NCBI RefSeq assembly: GCF_020544405.1
Contig: NZ_CP065410.1
Location: forward strand, 1,674,001-1,738,000
DNA: 64,000 nucleotides
From: Pseudomonas sp. IAC-BECa141
GTDB taxonomy: Bacteria > Pseudomonadota > Gammaproteobacteria > Pseudomonadales > Pseudomonadaceae
Direction of reading: 5' to 3'
Under the pieces are notes generated by a model. That model searched no databases, had not been told where the DNA came from, and saw nothing but the letters and a program-made list of their open reading frames with translations. Below are positions 52,505 to 62,377 of the stretch, one piece after another. The stretch's first letter is position 1. Each line of letters begins with the position of its first letter. The position numbers and the translations under genes are program-made.

Positions 52505-53896
52505 ATGGGCATCAAGGTTCTGCTGGTCGAGGATGACCGCTCGTTGCGCGAGGCGCTGGCCGATACGCTGTTGCTGGCCGGCCACGACTACCACGCAGTG
52601 GGTTCGGCCGAAGAGGCGCTGAAGGCCGTCGAGCGCGAAGCGTTCAGTCTGGTGGTCAGCGACGTCAACATGCCGGGCATGGACGGCCATCAATTGCTCG
52701 GCTTGCTGCGCGCGCGGCAGCCGCAATTGCCGGTGCTGCTGATGACTGCCCATGGCGCAGTCGAGCGCGCGGTCGATGCGATGCGCCAGGGGGCGGCGGA
52801 TTATCTGGTCAAACCGTTCGAGCCCAAGGCCCTGCTGGATCTGGTAGCGCGTCACGCCCTGGGCAGTCTCGGTATCAGCGACGCTGAAGGGCCGATCGCG
52901 GTCGAGCCCGCCAGTGCTCAATTGCTGGATCTGGCGGCGCGGGTCGCACGCAGCGATTCCACCGTGCTGATCTCCGGCGAGTCCGGTACCGGCAAGGAAG
53001 TGCTGGCGCGCTACATTCACCAGCAGTCTCATCGCGCCAGTCAGCCGTTCATTGCGATCAACTGTGCGGCGATCCCGGACAACATGCTCGAAGCGACCCT
53101 GTTCGGTCACGAAAAAGGCTCGTTCACCGGCGCCATCGCAGCCCAGGCCGGCAAGTTCGAACAGGCGGACGGCGGCACCATTCTGCTCGATGAAATTTCC
53201 GAAATGCCCCTGGGCTTGCAAGCCAAGTTGCTGCGGGTGTTGCAGGAGCGGGAAGTGGAGCGGGTCGGTGCGCGCAAGCCGATCACCCTCGATATTCGCG
53301 TGGTGGCGACCACCAACCGGGATCTGGCCGGCGAAGTCGCGGCGGGGCGGTTTCGTGAAGACCTTTACTATCGTCTGTCGGTATTTCCCCTGGCCTGGCG
53401 TCCGTTGCGCGAGCGCACCGCCGATATCCTGCCGCTGGCCGAGCGTCTGTTGGCCAAACACGTCAATAAAATGAAGCATGCGATGGCGAAGTTTTCGCCC
53501 GAGGCGCAAGCGTGCCTGATTGGTTATCCGTGGCCGGGCAACGTGCGCGAGCTGGATAACGCGGTCCAGCGGGCCTTGATTCTCCAGCAGGGCGGGTTGA
53601 TCCAGCCGCAGGATTTCTGTCTCTCCGGGCCTGCGCTGTTCGCTCCATTGCCGGCGGTTGCGCCGGTTGTACCGGTCATTCGTGAAGTCGAGATCGAGGC
53701 GGACTCGGCCGGTGCGCTGGGCGATGACCTGCGTCGCCGCGAGTTCCAGATGATCATCGACACCCTGCGCACCGAGCGCGGTCGGCGCAAGGAAGCGGCG
53801 GAAAAACTCGGCATCAGCCCGCGCACCCTGCGTTACAAACTGGCGCAAATGCGCGATGCGGGCATGGATGTCGAAGGCTACCTGTTCGCGACCTGA
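52505..53896 (+). CDS. fleR: Sigma54-dependent flagellar response regulator FleR
   Basis: FleR activates hook and basal-body operons with RpoN. 463 residues from ATG 52505: receiver domain with Asp53 (SDVNMPGMDG), AAA+ domain with [14 protein letters not shown] (a tolerated variant of GAFTGA) and LLDEISEMPLGLQAK, and Fis-type helix-turn-helix (AAEKLGISPRTLRYKLAQM). A GTG at 52496 overlapping the fleS stop would add three residues; ATG is favoured by the homologous N-terminus. Confidence 0.95.
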   Translation: MGIKVLLVEDDRSLREALADTLLLAGHDYHAVGSAEEALKAVEREAFSLVVSDVNMPGMDGHQLLGLLRARQPQLPVLLMTAHGAVERAVDAMRQGAADYLVKPFEPKALLDLVARHALGSLGISDAEGPIAVEPASAQLLDLAARVARSDSTVLISGESGTGKEVLARYIHQQSHRASQPFIAINCAAIPDNMLEATLFGHEKGSFTGAIAAQAGKFEQADGGTILLDEISEMPLGLQAKLLRVLQEREVERVGARKPITLDIRVVATTNRDLAGEVAAGRFREDLYYRLSVFPLAWRPLRERTADILPLAERLLAKHVNKMKHAMAKFSPEAQACLIGYPWPGNVRELDNAVQRALILQQGGLIQPQDFCLSGPALFAPLPAVAPVVPVIREVEIEADSAGALGDDLRRREFQMIIDTLRTERGRRKEAAEKLGISPRTLRYKLAQMRDAGMDVEGYLFAT

Positions 53897-53947
53897 CCAG
53901 TGGCGCAAACGTTTGAAACGGCTTTTCTGAAAGCGGTGCCCATGAGC

Positions 53948-53962
53948 TGGCACCGTTGTTGC
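53948..53962 (+). promoter_or_regulatory. Sigma54 promoter of the fliE operon
   Basis: TGGCACCGTTGTTGC: GG 53949-53950, GC 53961-53962, 10 bases between, nearly consensus; 63 bases before fliE. Expected for the FleQ-dependent fliEFGHIJ operon. Confidence 0.87.
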
Positions 53963-54024
53963 TAACACCTGAGTACCCGCCGAGTGAGTGTCAAAAAATT
54001 GCGGGCCGCCCAAGAGAGTAGACC

Positions 54025-54354
54025 ATGAGCCAAGGTATTGAATTTAATCGGTTGATGATGGACATGAAGGCCATGCAAATGGACGCCATGTCGAAGCCGA
54101 AATCGACTTCCGTTGTCCCGGAAGTGGCAGGCAGCAACTTTTCCGACATGCTCGGTCAGGCCATCAACAAAGTGAACGATACCCAACAGGCTTCGAGTCA
54201 ATTGGCCAACGCGTTCGAAATCGGCAAGAGCGGCGTCGATCTGACGGACGTGATGATTGCCTCGCAAAAAGCCAGCGTGTCGTTCCAGGCCCTGACCCAG
54301 GTGCGCAACAAGCTGGTTCAGGCTTATCAAGACATCATGCAGATGCCGGTTTAA
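54025..54354 (+). CDS. fliE: Flagellar hook-basal body complex protein FliE
   Basis: FliE joins the MS ring to the rod. 109 residues, with [19 protein letters not shown] and the conserved end [20 protein letters not shown] (core), [20 protein letters not shown]. First gene of the operon. Confidence 0.96.
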   Translation: MSQGIEFNRLMMDMKAMQMDAMSKPKSTSVVPEVAGSNFSDMLGQAINKVNDTQQASSQLANAFEIGKSGVDLTDVMIASQKASVSFQALTQVRNKLVQAYQDIMQMPV

Positions 54355-54369
54355 GGACGAGATTGAGTC

Positions 54370-56157
54370 ATGGCAGAAGCAGTCGCCGATAACGTTCCGG
54401 CCAAGGCCACCCCGATAGACGGCAAACCGCCGCTGTTCGGCCTGTCCTTCCTGGAAAACCTCTCCGAGATGACCGTGCTGCGTCAGGTGGGCCTGTTGGT
54501 CGGCCTGGCCGCGAGCGTGGCGATTGGCTTTGCCGTGGTGCTGTGGTCGCAGCAACCGGACTACCGGCCTCTGTACGGCAGCCTTGCCGGCATGGACGCC
54601 AAGCAGGTCATGGACACTCTGGCCTCCGCCGACATTCCCTACACCGTCGAACCGAACTCCGGCGCCTTGCTGGTCAAGGCCGATGACCTGTCCCGTGCGC
54701 GACTGAAACTTGCGGCCGCTGGTGTCACTCCCAGCGACGGCAACATCGGTTTTGAAATCCTCGACAAGGAACAGGGGCTGGGCACCAGCCAGTTCATGGA
54801 AGCGACCCGTTACCGTCGCGGCCTCGAAGGTGAGCTGGCCCGCACCATTTCCAGCCTGAACAACGTCAAGGGCGCGCGCGTTCACCTGGCGATCCCGAAA
54901 AGTTCGGTGTTCGTGCGTGACGAACGCAAGCCAAGCGCTTCGGTACTGGTCGAGTTGTACTCCGGTCGTTCGCTGGAGCCTGGCCAGGTGGTTGCCATCA
55001 TCAACCTCGTGGCAACCTCCGTTCCCGAGCTGAGCAAATCGCAGATCACCGTCGTCGACCAGAAGGGCAACCTGCTGTCGGATCAGGCGGAAAACGCCGA
55101 AATGACCATGGCCGGCAAGCAGTTCGATTACAGCCGCCGCATGGAAAGCATGCTGACCCAGCGTGTGCACAACATTCTGCAACCGGTACTGGGCAACGAT
55201 CGCTACAAGGCTGAAGTCTCGGCCGACATTGATTTCAGTGCCGTCGAATCGACCGCCGAGCAGTTCAACCCGGATCAACCGGCCCTGCGCAGCGAGCAGT
55301 CGGTCAACGAACAACGCACCGCCAGCAATGGCCCGCAAGGTGTGCCGGGTGCCCTGAGCAACCAGCCGCCGTCGCCGGCTTCGGCACCGCAAACCACCGG
55401 TGGCGCAGCGGCCCCGGCGAGCATGGTGCAACCTGGCCAGCCACTGGTTGATGCCAACGGTCAGCAGATCATGGACCCGGCCACCGGCCAGCCAATGCTC
55501 GCGCCGTACCCGGCGGACAAGCGTCAACAATCCACCAAGAACTTCGAGCTCGACCGTTCCATCAGCCATACCAAACAGCAGCAGGGTCGCCTGAATCGCC
55601 TGTCGGTGTCGGTCGTGGTGGACGATCAGGTCAAGATCAACCCGGCCAACGGCGAAACCACCCGTGCGCCGTGGAGCGCCGACGAATTGGCGCGCTTCAC
55701 CCGTCTGGTGCAGGACGCCGTCGGCTTCGATGCCAGCCGTGGCGACAGCGTCAGCGTGATCAACATGCCGTTCTCCGCCGAGCGCGGCGAAGTGATCGCT
55801 GATATTCCGTTCTACTCCCAGCCATGGTTCTGGGACATCGTCAAACAAGTGCTGGGCGTGTTGTTCATCTTGGTGCTGGTGTTCGGCGTGCTGCGTCCGG
55901 TGCTCAACAACATCACCGGTGGCGGCAAAAGCAAGGAGCTGGCCGGTCTGGGCGGCGACATGGAACTCGGTGGCATGGGCGGTCTGGATGGTGAACTGTC
56001 CAACGATCGCGTCAGCCTCGGCGGCCCGACCAGCATCCTGCTGCCGAGCCCGAGCGAGGGTTATGACGCTCAGTTGAACGCAATCAAGAGTCTGGTGGCA
56101 GAAGATCCGGGTCGTGTGGCCCAGGTCGTGAAAGAGTGGATTAACGCAGATGAGTGA
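54370..56157 (+). CDS. fliF: Flagellar M-ring protein FliF
   Basis: FliF forms the MS ring in the inner membrane. 595 residues with two membrane spans (about 45-65, VGLLVGLAASVAIGFAVVLW, and about 495-515, VLGVLFILVLVFGVLRPVL) around a large periplasmic part containing the YscJ-like region (GLGTSQFMEATRYRRGLEGE, LARTISSLNNVKGARVHLAI). The C-terminal FliG-binding tail is present. It overlaps fliG by eight bases. Confidence 0.97.
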   Translation: MAEAVADNVPAKATPIDGKPPLFGLSFLENLSEMTVLRQVGLLVGLAASVAIGFAVVLWSQQPDYRPLYGSLAGMDAKQVMDTLASADIPYTVEPNSGALLVKADDLSRARLKLAAAGVTPSDGNIGFEILDKEQGLGTSQFMEATRYRRGLEGELARTISSLNNVKGARVHLAIPKSSVFVRDERKPSASVLVELYSGRSLEPGQVVAIINLVATSVPELSKSQITVVDQKGNLLSDQAENAEMTMAGKQFDYSRRMESMLTQRVHNILQPVLGNDRYKAEVSADIDFSAVESTAEQFNPDQPALRSEQSVNEQRTASNGPQGVPGALSNQPPSPASAPQTTGGAAAPASMVQPGQPLVDANGQQIMDPATGQPMLAPYPADKRQQSTKNFELDRSISHTKQQQGRLNRLSVSVVVDDQVKINPANGETTRAPWSADELARFTRLVQDAVGFDASRGDSVSVINMPFSAERGEVIADIPFYSQPWFWDIVKQVLGVLFILVLVFGVLRPVLNNITGGGKSKELAGLGGDMELGGMGGLDGELSNDRVSLGGPTSILLPSPSEGYDAQLNAIKSLVAEDPGRVAQVVKEWINADE

Positions 56158-57169
56158 TAACCGAGCCGCCGTCGCCAAACTGTCCCGGGTCGATAAAGCC
56201 GCGATCCTGCTGCTGTCCCTGGGTTCGACCGATGCCGCACAAGTGCTGCGCCACATGGGCCCCAAAGAGGTCCAGCGCGTGGGTGTGGCCATGGCCCAGA
56301 TGGGCAACGTCCACCGTGAGCAGGTCGAGCAGGTCATGAGCGAGTTCGTCGACATCGTCGGCGACCAGACCAGCCTGGGCGTCGGCTCCGACGACTACGT
56401 GCGCAAAATGCTCACCCAGGCCCTGGGTGAAGACAAGGCCAACGGCCTGATCGACCGCATTCTGCTGGGCGGCAACACCAGTGGCCTCGACAGCCTGAAA
56501 TGGATGGAGCCGCGCGCCGTTGCCGACGTGATCCGTTACGAGCACCCGCAGATCCAGGCGATCGTGGTCGCGTACCTCGATCCGGATCAGGCCGGTGAAG
56601 TGCTGGGCAACTTCGACCACAAGGTGCGTCTGGACATCATCCTGCGTGTCTCGTCGTTGAACACCGTACAGCCGGCCGCGTTGAAAGAGTTGAACCAGAT
56701 CCTCGAGAAGCAGTTCTCCGGCAACTCGAACGCCTCGCGCACCACTCTGGGTGGCATCAAGCGGGCGGCGGACATCATGAACTTCCTCGACAGCTCGATC
56801 GAAGGCCAGCTCATGGACTCGATCCGCGAAGTCGACGAAGACCTGTCCGGTCAGATCGAAGATCTCATGTTCGTGTTCAACAACCTGGCCGATGTCGACG
56901 ACCGCGGAATCCAGGCGCTGTTGCGCGAAGTGTCTTCCGATGTGCTGGTGCTGGCCCTCAAGGGTTCGGACGAAGGCGTCAAGGAGAAAATCTTCAAGAA
57001 CATGTCCAAGCGTGCCGCCGAACTGCTGCGCGACGACCTCGAGGCCAAGGGCCCGGTGCGCGTCAGCGACGTGGAGACCGCGCAGAAGGAAATCCTCACC
57101 ATCGCCCGCCGTATGGCCGAAGCCGGAGAAATCGTGCTCGGTGGCAAGGGCGGCGAGGAAATGATCTAA
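56150..57169 (+). CDS. fliG: Flagellar motor switch protein FliG
   Basis: FliG couples torque between stators and rotor and sets direction with FliM/N. 339 residues with the three-domain structure; motifs DKAAILLLSLGSTDAAQVLR, EHPQIQAIVVAYLDPDQAGE and the charged C-terminal domain DLEAKGPVRVSDVETAQKEI. The typical length is 330-340. Overlaps fliF, with fliH four bases after the stop. Confidence 0.97.
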   Translation: MSDNRAAVAKLSRVDKAAILLLSLGSTDAAQVLRHMGPKEVQRVGVAMAQMGNVHREQVEQVMSEFVDIVGDQTSLGVGSDDYVRKMLTQALGEDKANGLIDRILLGGNTSGLDSLKWMEPRAVADVIRYEHPQIQAIVVAYLDPDQAGEVLGNFDHKVRLDIILRVSSLNTVQPAALKELNQILEKQFSGNSNASRTTLGGIKRAADIMNFLDSSIEGQLMDSIREVDEDLSGQIEDLMFVFNNLADVDDRGIQALLREVSSDVLVLALKGSDEGVKEKIFKNMSKRAAELLRDDLEAKGPVRVSDVETAQKEILTIARRMAEAGEIVLGGKGGEEMI

Positions 57170-57173
57170 GCCC

Positions 57174-57980
57174 ATGGACAAGCATGACGACGATGTGACG
57201 GACCTGATCCGTGCCCGGGACGTCCGCGGCTTCGATACCTGGGCCTTGCCCAGCTTCGACCCGCCGAAACCGGAGCCCGAGCCGGAACCGGAGCCTGAAC
57301 CGCCGGAAATGGAAGAAGTGCCGCTGGAAGAGGTCCAGCCACTGACTCTGGAAGAACTCGAAAGCATCCGTCAGGAAGCCTACAACGAGGGCTTCGCCAT
57401 CGGCGAAAAGGAAGGCTTTCACAGCGCCACCCTCAAGGTGCGCCAGGAAGCCGAAGTGGTCCTGACGGCCAAGGTCAACAGCCTTGAGCAACTGATGGGC
57501 CACCTCTTCGAACCCATCGCCGAGCAAGACACCCAGATTGAAAAGTCGCTGGTCGACCTCGTGCAGCACATCGCCCGTCAGGTGATCCAGCGCGAACTGG
57601 CCATCGACTCGACGCAGATCGAACACGTCATGCGCGACGCCCTCAAGCTGTTGCCGCTGGGCGTGGGCAATGTGCGGCTGTACGTCAATCCGCAGGATTT
57701 CGAACAGATCAAAGCCTTGCGCGAACGTCATGAGGAAACCTGGCGCATCGTCGAGGATGAATCGCTGCTGCCGGGCGGTTGCCGGGTCGAGACCGATCAC
57801 AGCCGGATCGACGCCAGCATCGAAACCCGCGTCAGCCAGGTCATGGCCAAGCTGTTCGACCAGTTGCACGAACAGGCCCTGCACCCGGCTGCGCCGGACC
57901 TGAGCCTGGACCTGCCGGAGTCGCCAAAACCGGCACCGGTCGCAGAAGAACCGCTCGCGGACGCCCCCGATGCGCCTTGA
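57174..57980 (+). CDS. fliH: Flagellar assembly protein FliH
   Basis: FliH regulates the FliI ATPase and docks it to the export gate. 268 residues: acidic N-terminal part with [16 protein letters not shown] repeat, then [25 protein letters not shown] (glycine-repeat helix start, shown as core [15 protein letters not shown]), and the conserved C-terminal domain [42 protein letters not shown] 57174 begins [13 protein letters not shown] as in P. aeruginosa. Overlaps fliI by 11 bases. Confidence 0.93.
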   Translation: MDKHDDDVTDLIRARDVRGFDTWALPSFDPPKPEPEPEPEPEPPEMEEVPLEEVQPLTLEELESIRQEAYNEGFAIGEKEGFHSATLKVRQEAEVVLTAKVNSLEQLMGHLFEPIAEQDTQIEKSLVDLVQHIARQVIQRELAIDSTQIEHVMRDALKLLPLGVGNVRLYVNPQDFEQIKALRERHEETWRIVEDESLLPGGCRVETDHSRIDASIETRVSQVMAKLFDQLHEQALHPAAPDLSLDLPESPKPAPVAEEPLADAPDAP

Positions 57981-59328
57981 ACGCACCAGTTTCGCCAAGC
58001 GCCTGAGCACTTACGCCGAGGCCACCGAAATCGCCGGCGCGCCGATCCTCGAAGGGCGCCTGCTGCGCATGGTCGGCCTGACGCTCGAAGCCGAAGGCCT
58101 GCGCGCCGCCATGGGCACCCGCTGCATGGTGATCAACGACGACACCTATCACCCGTCCCAGGTTGAAGCCGAAGTCATGGGCTTTTCCGGCAGCAAGGTG
58201 TTCCTGATGCCGGTCGGCAGCGTGGCCGGCATTGCGCCGGGCGCCCGTGTGGTGCCGCTGGCTGACACCGGTCGCCTGCCGATGGGCATGAGCATGCTCG
58301 GTCGCGTACTGGACGGCGCCGGACGTGCGCTGGACGGCAAGGGCGGCATGAAGGCCGAAGACTGGGTGCCGATGGACGGCCCGACCATCAACCCGCTCAA
58401 CCGTGACCCGATCAGCGTGCCGCTGGATGTCGGCATCCGTTGCATCAACGGTTTGTTGACGGTCGGTCGTGGTCAGCGTCTGGGCCTGTTCGCCGGTACC
58501 GGTGTCGGTAAATCGGTGCTGCTGGGCATGATGACCCGCTTCACCGAAGCCGACATCATCGTCGTCGGCCTGATCGGTGAGCGGGGTCGTGAGGTTAAGG
58601 AATTCATCGAGCACATCCTCGGTGAAGAAGGCCTCAAGCGTTCCGTGGTGGTGGCGTCGCCGGCGGACGATGCGCCACTGATGCGTCTGCGCGCGGCGAT
58701 GTATTGCACGCGGATCGCCGAGTATTTCCGTGACAAGGGCAAGAACGTCCTGTTGCTGATGGATTCCCTGACCCGTTTCGCCCAGGCCCAGCGGGAAATC
58801 GCCCTGGCCATCGGCGAGCCGCCGGCGACCAAGGGTTATCCGCCGTCGGTATTCGCCAAACTGCCGAAACTGGTGGAGCGCGCCGGTAACGCGGAGAAGG
58901 GCGGTGGGTCGATCACCGCGTTCTACACCGTATTGTCCGAAGGCGATGACCAGCAGGACCCGATCGCCGACTCCGCGCGGGGTGTACTCGACGGGCACAT
59001 CGTGCTGTCGCGGCGGCTGGCCGAGGAAGGTCATTACCCGGCCATCGATATCGAAGCCTCGATCAGTCGGGTGATGCCGGCGGTGGTGTCGCCGGAACAC
59101 ATGACGCGCGCGCAATACTTCAAGCAGCTGTGGTCGCGCTATCAACAGAGTCGCGACCTGATCAGCGTCGGTGCCTATGTCGCGGGCGGCGACCGCGAAA
59201 CCGACACGGCCATCTCCCTTCAACCGCAGCTGGTCAGGTATCTGCGTCAGGGTCTCAACGACAACATCAGTCTGGGTGAAAGCGAGGCGTACCTCAGCAC
59301 GATTTTCGCCCCGGCGGCCGGCGGGTAA
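57970..59328 (+). CDS. fliI: Flagellum-specific ATPase FliI
   Basis: FliI powers substrate unloading at the flagellar type III export gate. 452 residues, F1-beta-like: Walker [18 protein letters not shown] at about 175, [40 protein letters not shown] (Walker B Asp) and [16 protein letters not shown]. Starts inside the end of fliH. Confidence 0.97.
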   Translation: MRLERTSFAKRLSTYAEATEIAGAPILEGRLLRMVGLTLEAEGLRAAMGTRCMVINDDTYHPSQVEAEVMGFSGSKVFLMPVGSVAGIAPGARVVPLADTGRLPMGMSMLGRVLDGAGRALDGKGGMKAEDWVPMDGPTINPLNRDPISVPLDVGIRCINGLLTVGRGQRLGLFAGTGVGKSVLLGMMTRFTEADIIVVGLIGERGREVKEFIEHILGEEGLKRSVVVASPADDAPLMRLRAAMYCTRIAEYFRDKGKNVLLLMDSLTRFAQAQREIALAIGEPPATKGYPPSVFAKLPKLVERAGNAEKGGGSITAFYTVLSEGDDQQDPIADSARGVLDGHIVLSRRLAEEGHYPAIDIEASISRVMPAVVSPEHMTRAQYFKQLWSRYQQSRDLISVGAYVAGGDRETDTAISLQPQLVRYLRQGLNDNISLGESEAYLSTIFAPAAGG

Positions 59329-59334
59329 TCCGTC

Positions 59335-59784
59335 ATGGCCCTGAGTCGAGCCGCGCGCCTGGCGCCGGTGGTGGACATGGCCGAGAAGGCCGAGAAAACC
59401 GCCGTGCAGCGCCTGGGTTATTTTCAGGGGCAGGTGAAAGTGGCCGAGAGCAAACTCGCCGACTTGCATGCCTTCCGTCTGGATTACTCCGAACAATGGA
59501 TCGTGCGTGGCAGCACCGGCGTGTCCGGGCAATGGCTGCTCGGTTTTCAGGGCTTTCTCGCGCAACTCGACACCGCTGTCGATCAGCAGCGCCAGAGCCT
59601 GCAATGGCACCAGAACAACCTGGACAAGGCTCGTGATGCCTGGCAGCAGGCATTCGCCCGGGTGGAAGGTCTGCGCAAGCTTGTACAACGCTATATGGAA
59701 GAAGCGCAGCGCGCCGAAGACAAGCGCGAACAGAAGCTGCTGGACGAATTGTCCCAGCGTTTGCCTCGCCACGAGGCGTTTTGA
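59335..59784 (+). CDS. fliJ: Flagellar export chaperone FliJ
   Basis: FliJ is a coiled-coil stalk of the FliH-FliI-FliJ complex. 149 residues, almost entirely helical with regular hydrophobic spacing, start MALSRAARLAPVVDMAEKAE after the fliI stop (6 bases). Last gene of the fliE operon core. Confidence 0.93.
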   Translation: MALSRAARLAPVVDMAEKAEKTAVQRLGYFQGQVKVAESKLADLHAFRLDYSEQWIVRGSTGVSGQWLLGFQGFLAQLDTAVDQQRQSLQWHQNNLDKARDAWQQAFARVEGLRKLVQRYMEEAQRAEDKREQKLLDELSQRLPRHEAF

Positions 59785-59885
59785 CGGGCAGATCTCGCAC
59801 AAATCCCGACGCCATCGCGCCTTGCCCATGGCCCCTCCAAGTGCTAAACCTTGTACACGTTCGTCAATGACAAGGAAGCCAGTAC

Positions 59886-60185
59886 ATGTCAGTCGTTACA
59901 GAAGTTTCTGCGGACAAGAAAAAACTGACGATTTCGGTCAAGGGGCGATTCGATTTCGCCAAGCATCAGGAATTTCGCCAATCCTACGAAAAAGAGCAGC
60001 CCGAGTCGGTGATTGTCGACCTCAAGGAGGCGACTTATCTCGACAGTTCGGCACTCGGCATGCTGCTTCTGTTGCGTGATCACGTCGGTGGCGACGACTC
60101 GGAAATTCGCGTGGTCAACAGCAGTTCCGACGTGAAGAAAATCCTCGCCATCTCCAACTTCGACAAACTGTTCGACATCAGTTGA
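59886..60185 (+). CDS. hsbA: STAS-domain anti-sigma factor antagonist HsbA
   Basis: A 99-residue STAS protein with KGRFDFAKHQEF and the phosphorylation loop DLKEATYLDSSALGMLLLL, serine at 54/55. In P. aeruginosa HsbA binds FlgM or, when phosphorylated, a diguanylate cyclase, depending on HsbR and HptB. Here hsbA-hsbR-hptB lie between fliJ and fliK, as in P. putida, rather than near flgM. The 100-base spacer after fliJ shows no clear promoter. Confidence 0.88.
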   Translation: MSVVTEVSADKKKLTISVKGRFDFAKHQEFRQSYEKEQPESVIVDLKEATYLDSSALGMLLLLRDHVGGDDSEIRVVNSSSDVKKILAISNFDKLFDIS

Positions 60186-60190
60186 CGGCC

Positions 60191-61894
60191 ATGCAGCCGC
60201 AAGAGCCGCTGACAATCCTGATCGCCGAAGACAGTGCCGCCGACCGGCTGCTGTTGTCGACCATCGTCCGTCGTCAGGGGCATGAAGTGCTGACGGCCAC
60301 CCACGGTGCGGAGGCGGTCGAGGCGTTTATCCGGCAAAAGCCGCATCTGGTGCTGATGGACGCCATGATGCCGGTGATGGACGGGTTCGAAGCCGCGCGG
60401 CAGATCAAGAAGCTGGCGGGTGAGAGCCTGGTGCCGATCATCTTCCTCACCTCGCTGACCGAGAGTGAAGCCCTGGCCCGTTGCCTTGAGGCCGGCGGTG
60501 ACGACTTTCTGGCGAAGCCTTACAACCAGGTGATCCTCGCCGCCAAAATCAAGGCGATGGATCGCTTGCGGCGTTTGCAGGCCACGGTTCTTCAGCAACG
60601 CGACCTGATCGCCAGGCATCACGACTATCTGCTCAACGAGCAACGGGTCGCCAAGGCCGTATTCGACAAGGTCGCGCATTCCGGTTGCCTGAGCGCACCG
60701 AACATCCGTTACCTGCAATCGCCCTATGCGCTGTTCAACGGCGATCTGTTGTTGGCCGCGTACACCCCGTCCGGCGACATGCATGTGTTGCTCGGTGACT
60801 TCACCGGTCATGGATTGCCCGCGGCCGTCGGCGCGATGCCGCTGGCCGAAGTGTTCTATGGCATGACCGCCAAAGGTTACGGTCTGGCCGAGACCCTGCG
60901 GGAAATGAACGCCAAGCTCAAGCGCATCCTGCCGGTGGACATGTTCTGTTGCGCCACGCTGTTGTGCCTGAGTTTTCAGCGACGTTCGGTGGAGGTCTGG
61001 AACGGCGGCATGCCTGACGGTTATCTGCATTGCCTCGCCACCGGGGAGCGTACGCCGCTGGCGGCACGCCACTTGCCGTTGGGGGTGCTCAGCCCGCAGA
61101 CCTTCGATGACCGCACCGAGGTTCACCCGATGGCGGTGGGTGACCGGGTATTCCTGCTCTCGGACGGCGTCATCGACACCTGCGATGCCAACGATCAGTT
61201 GTTCGGTGTCGAGCGCTTGCACAAGGTGTTCGCCGCCAATCGCCAGCCGGATCGGCTGTTCGAGGAAATCGAGCAGGCGTTGCAGGACTTTCGCGGCCAG
61301 GCCCGGGACGATGTGAGCATGGTCGAGGTCAGCCTGCTGGAAATGGCGCAGGTCAATCCAACGGCGCCAGTGTATTCCGACAGTGGCCAGTCCTGTCCGC
61401 TGGACTGGTCGGTGAGCTTCGAATTTCGCGGTGCCACGCTCAAACGCTTCAATCCGCTGCCTTACCTGTTGCAGTTGCTGCTTGAGGTGCATGGCTTGCG
61501 GGCGCAGAGTGGCGCACTGTACAGCGTGCTGGCCGAGCTTTATTCCAATGCGCTGGAACATGGCGTGCTGGGTCTGGATTCAAGCCTCAAGCGCGATGCC
61601 TCAGGTTTCGCCCGTTATTACGAGCAGCGCAATGCGCGCCTCGAGGCCTTGCAGGACGGTTACGTGCGCGTGCATTTGCAGGTGCGGCCGGAAGGCGAGG
61701 GCGGTTGTCTGGTGGTGCGAGTCGAGGACAGCGGCCAGGGATTCGATGTCTCGCGCGTGATGGAACAGCCGCTCGACGATGTCCGTCTGTCGGGACGCGG
61801 TGTCAGTCTGATCCGGCAGTTGAGCAAAAACCCGAGCTGGTCGGACGATGGTCGCAGTGCCCGCGTGGAGTTTTTCTGGGAGGCTCTGGCATAA
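60191..61894 (+). CDS. hsbR: Response regulator with PP2C phosphatase and kinase domains HsbR
   Basis: A 567-residue three-domain protein: receiver at 1-120 with Asp57 (LVLMDAMMPVMDG), SpoIIE-type PP2C domain at about 185-390 (DMHVLLGDFTGHGLPAAVGA, ARDDVSMVEV), and a GHKL serine kinase domain from about 430 (LAELYSNALEHGVLG, VRVEDSGQGFDVSRV). It phosphorylates and dephosphorylates HsbA in the HptB pathway. ATG 60191 is chosen; a TTG at 60182 overlapping the hsbA stop would add three residues. Confidence 0.9.
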   Translation: MQPQEPLTILIAEDSAADRLLLSTIVRRQGHEVLTATHGAEAVEAFIRQKPHLVLMDAMMPVMDGFEAARQIKKLAGESLVPIIFLTSLTESEALARCLEAGGDDFLAKPYNQVILAAKIKAMDRLRRLQATVLQQRDLIARHHDYLLNEQRVAKAVFDKVAHSGCLSAPNIRYLQSPYALFNGDLLLAAYTPSGDMHVLLGDFTGHGLPAAVGAMPLAEVFYGMTAKGYGLAETLREMNAKLKRILPVDMFCCATLLCLSFQRRSVEVWNGGMPDGYLHCLATGERTPLAARHLPLGVLSPQTFDDRTEVHPMAVGDRVFLLSDGVIDTCDANDQLFGVERLHKVFAANRQPDRLFEEIEQALQDFRGQARDDVSMVEVSLLEMAQVNPTAPVYSDSGQSCPLDWSVSFEFRGATLKRFNPLPYLLQLLLEVHGLRAQSGALYSVLAELYSNALEHGVLGLDSSLKRDASGFARYYEQRNARLEALQDGYVRVHLQVRPEGEGGCLVVRVEDSGQGFDVSRVMEQPLDDVRLSGRGVSLIRQLSKNPSWSDDGRSARVEFFWEALA

Positions 61895-61924
61895 TCCGCG
61901 CATTCTTGATCAAGGAGTGAACAA

Positions 61925-62272
61925 GTGGCTGATACACATGTGGACCACGAGGCGCTAAGCGCGCTGCGGGAAGTGATGGAAGACAGCTATCCGGAACTGC
62001 TGGATACCTTTCTTGCCGATTCCGAAAATCGCCTGCGGGAGTTGCAGCAGACTGCCGATGCCGATGCATTGTCATCCGTTGCGCACAGCTTCAAGGGCAG
62101 CAGCAGCAACATGGGCGCGATTCGTCTTGCGGTGTTGTGCCAGGAGCTGGAACAGCATGCCAAAGACAAAAGCCCTTCTGAAATCATCAAGCTGGTCGCC
62201 GATATCCATAGCGAATTCGCCGATGTGCGGCCCGTTTATGTCGCCGAGCGGCAGCGCTCGCTGACCCACTGA
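61925..62272 (+). CDS. hptB: Histidine phosphotransfer protein HptB
   Basis: A 115-residue Hpt protein with phospho-accepting His54 in VAHSFKGSSSNMGA. HptB relays phosphate from several hybrid kinases to HsbR and so controls swarming and biofilm choice. Start GTG 61925 with the upstream site AAGGAGTG. Genomic context, 30 bases after hsbR, supports the identification. Confidence 0.9.
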   Translation: MADTHVDHEALSALREVMEDSYPELLDTFLADSENRLRELQQTADADALSSVAHSFKGSSSNMGAIRLAVLCQELEQHAKDKSPSEIIKLVADIHSEFADVRPVYVAERQRSLTH

Positions 62273-62311
62273 ACCTGCCGTCGGGCGGTTTTGTCGCAAT
62301 TCTGACGAAAC

Positions 62312-62326
62312 TGGCCCGGCACTTGC
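62312..62326 (+). promoter_or_regulatory. Putative sigma54 promoter of fliK
   Basis: TGGCCCGGCACTTGC: GG 62313-62314 and GC 62325-62326 with 10 bases between, 52 bases before fliK. Confidence 0.78.
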
Positions 62327-62377
62327 AGTCATCTATCCCAACTGTACCTACGATCCCAGTGCAGCGGAGACCGTGCC

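Noticed and set aside
61889..61906. TGGCATAATCCGCGC before hptB as sigma54 promoter
   Set aside because: Spacing fits but the -12 half is CGCGC rather than TTGC, and it overlaps the hsbR stop region.
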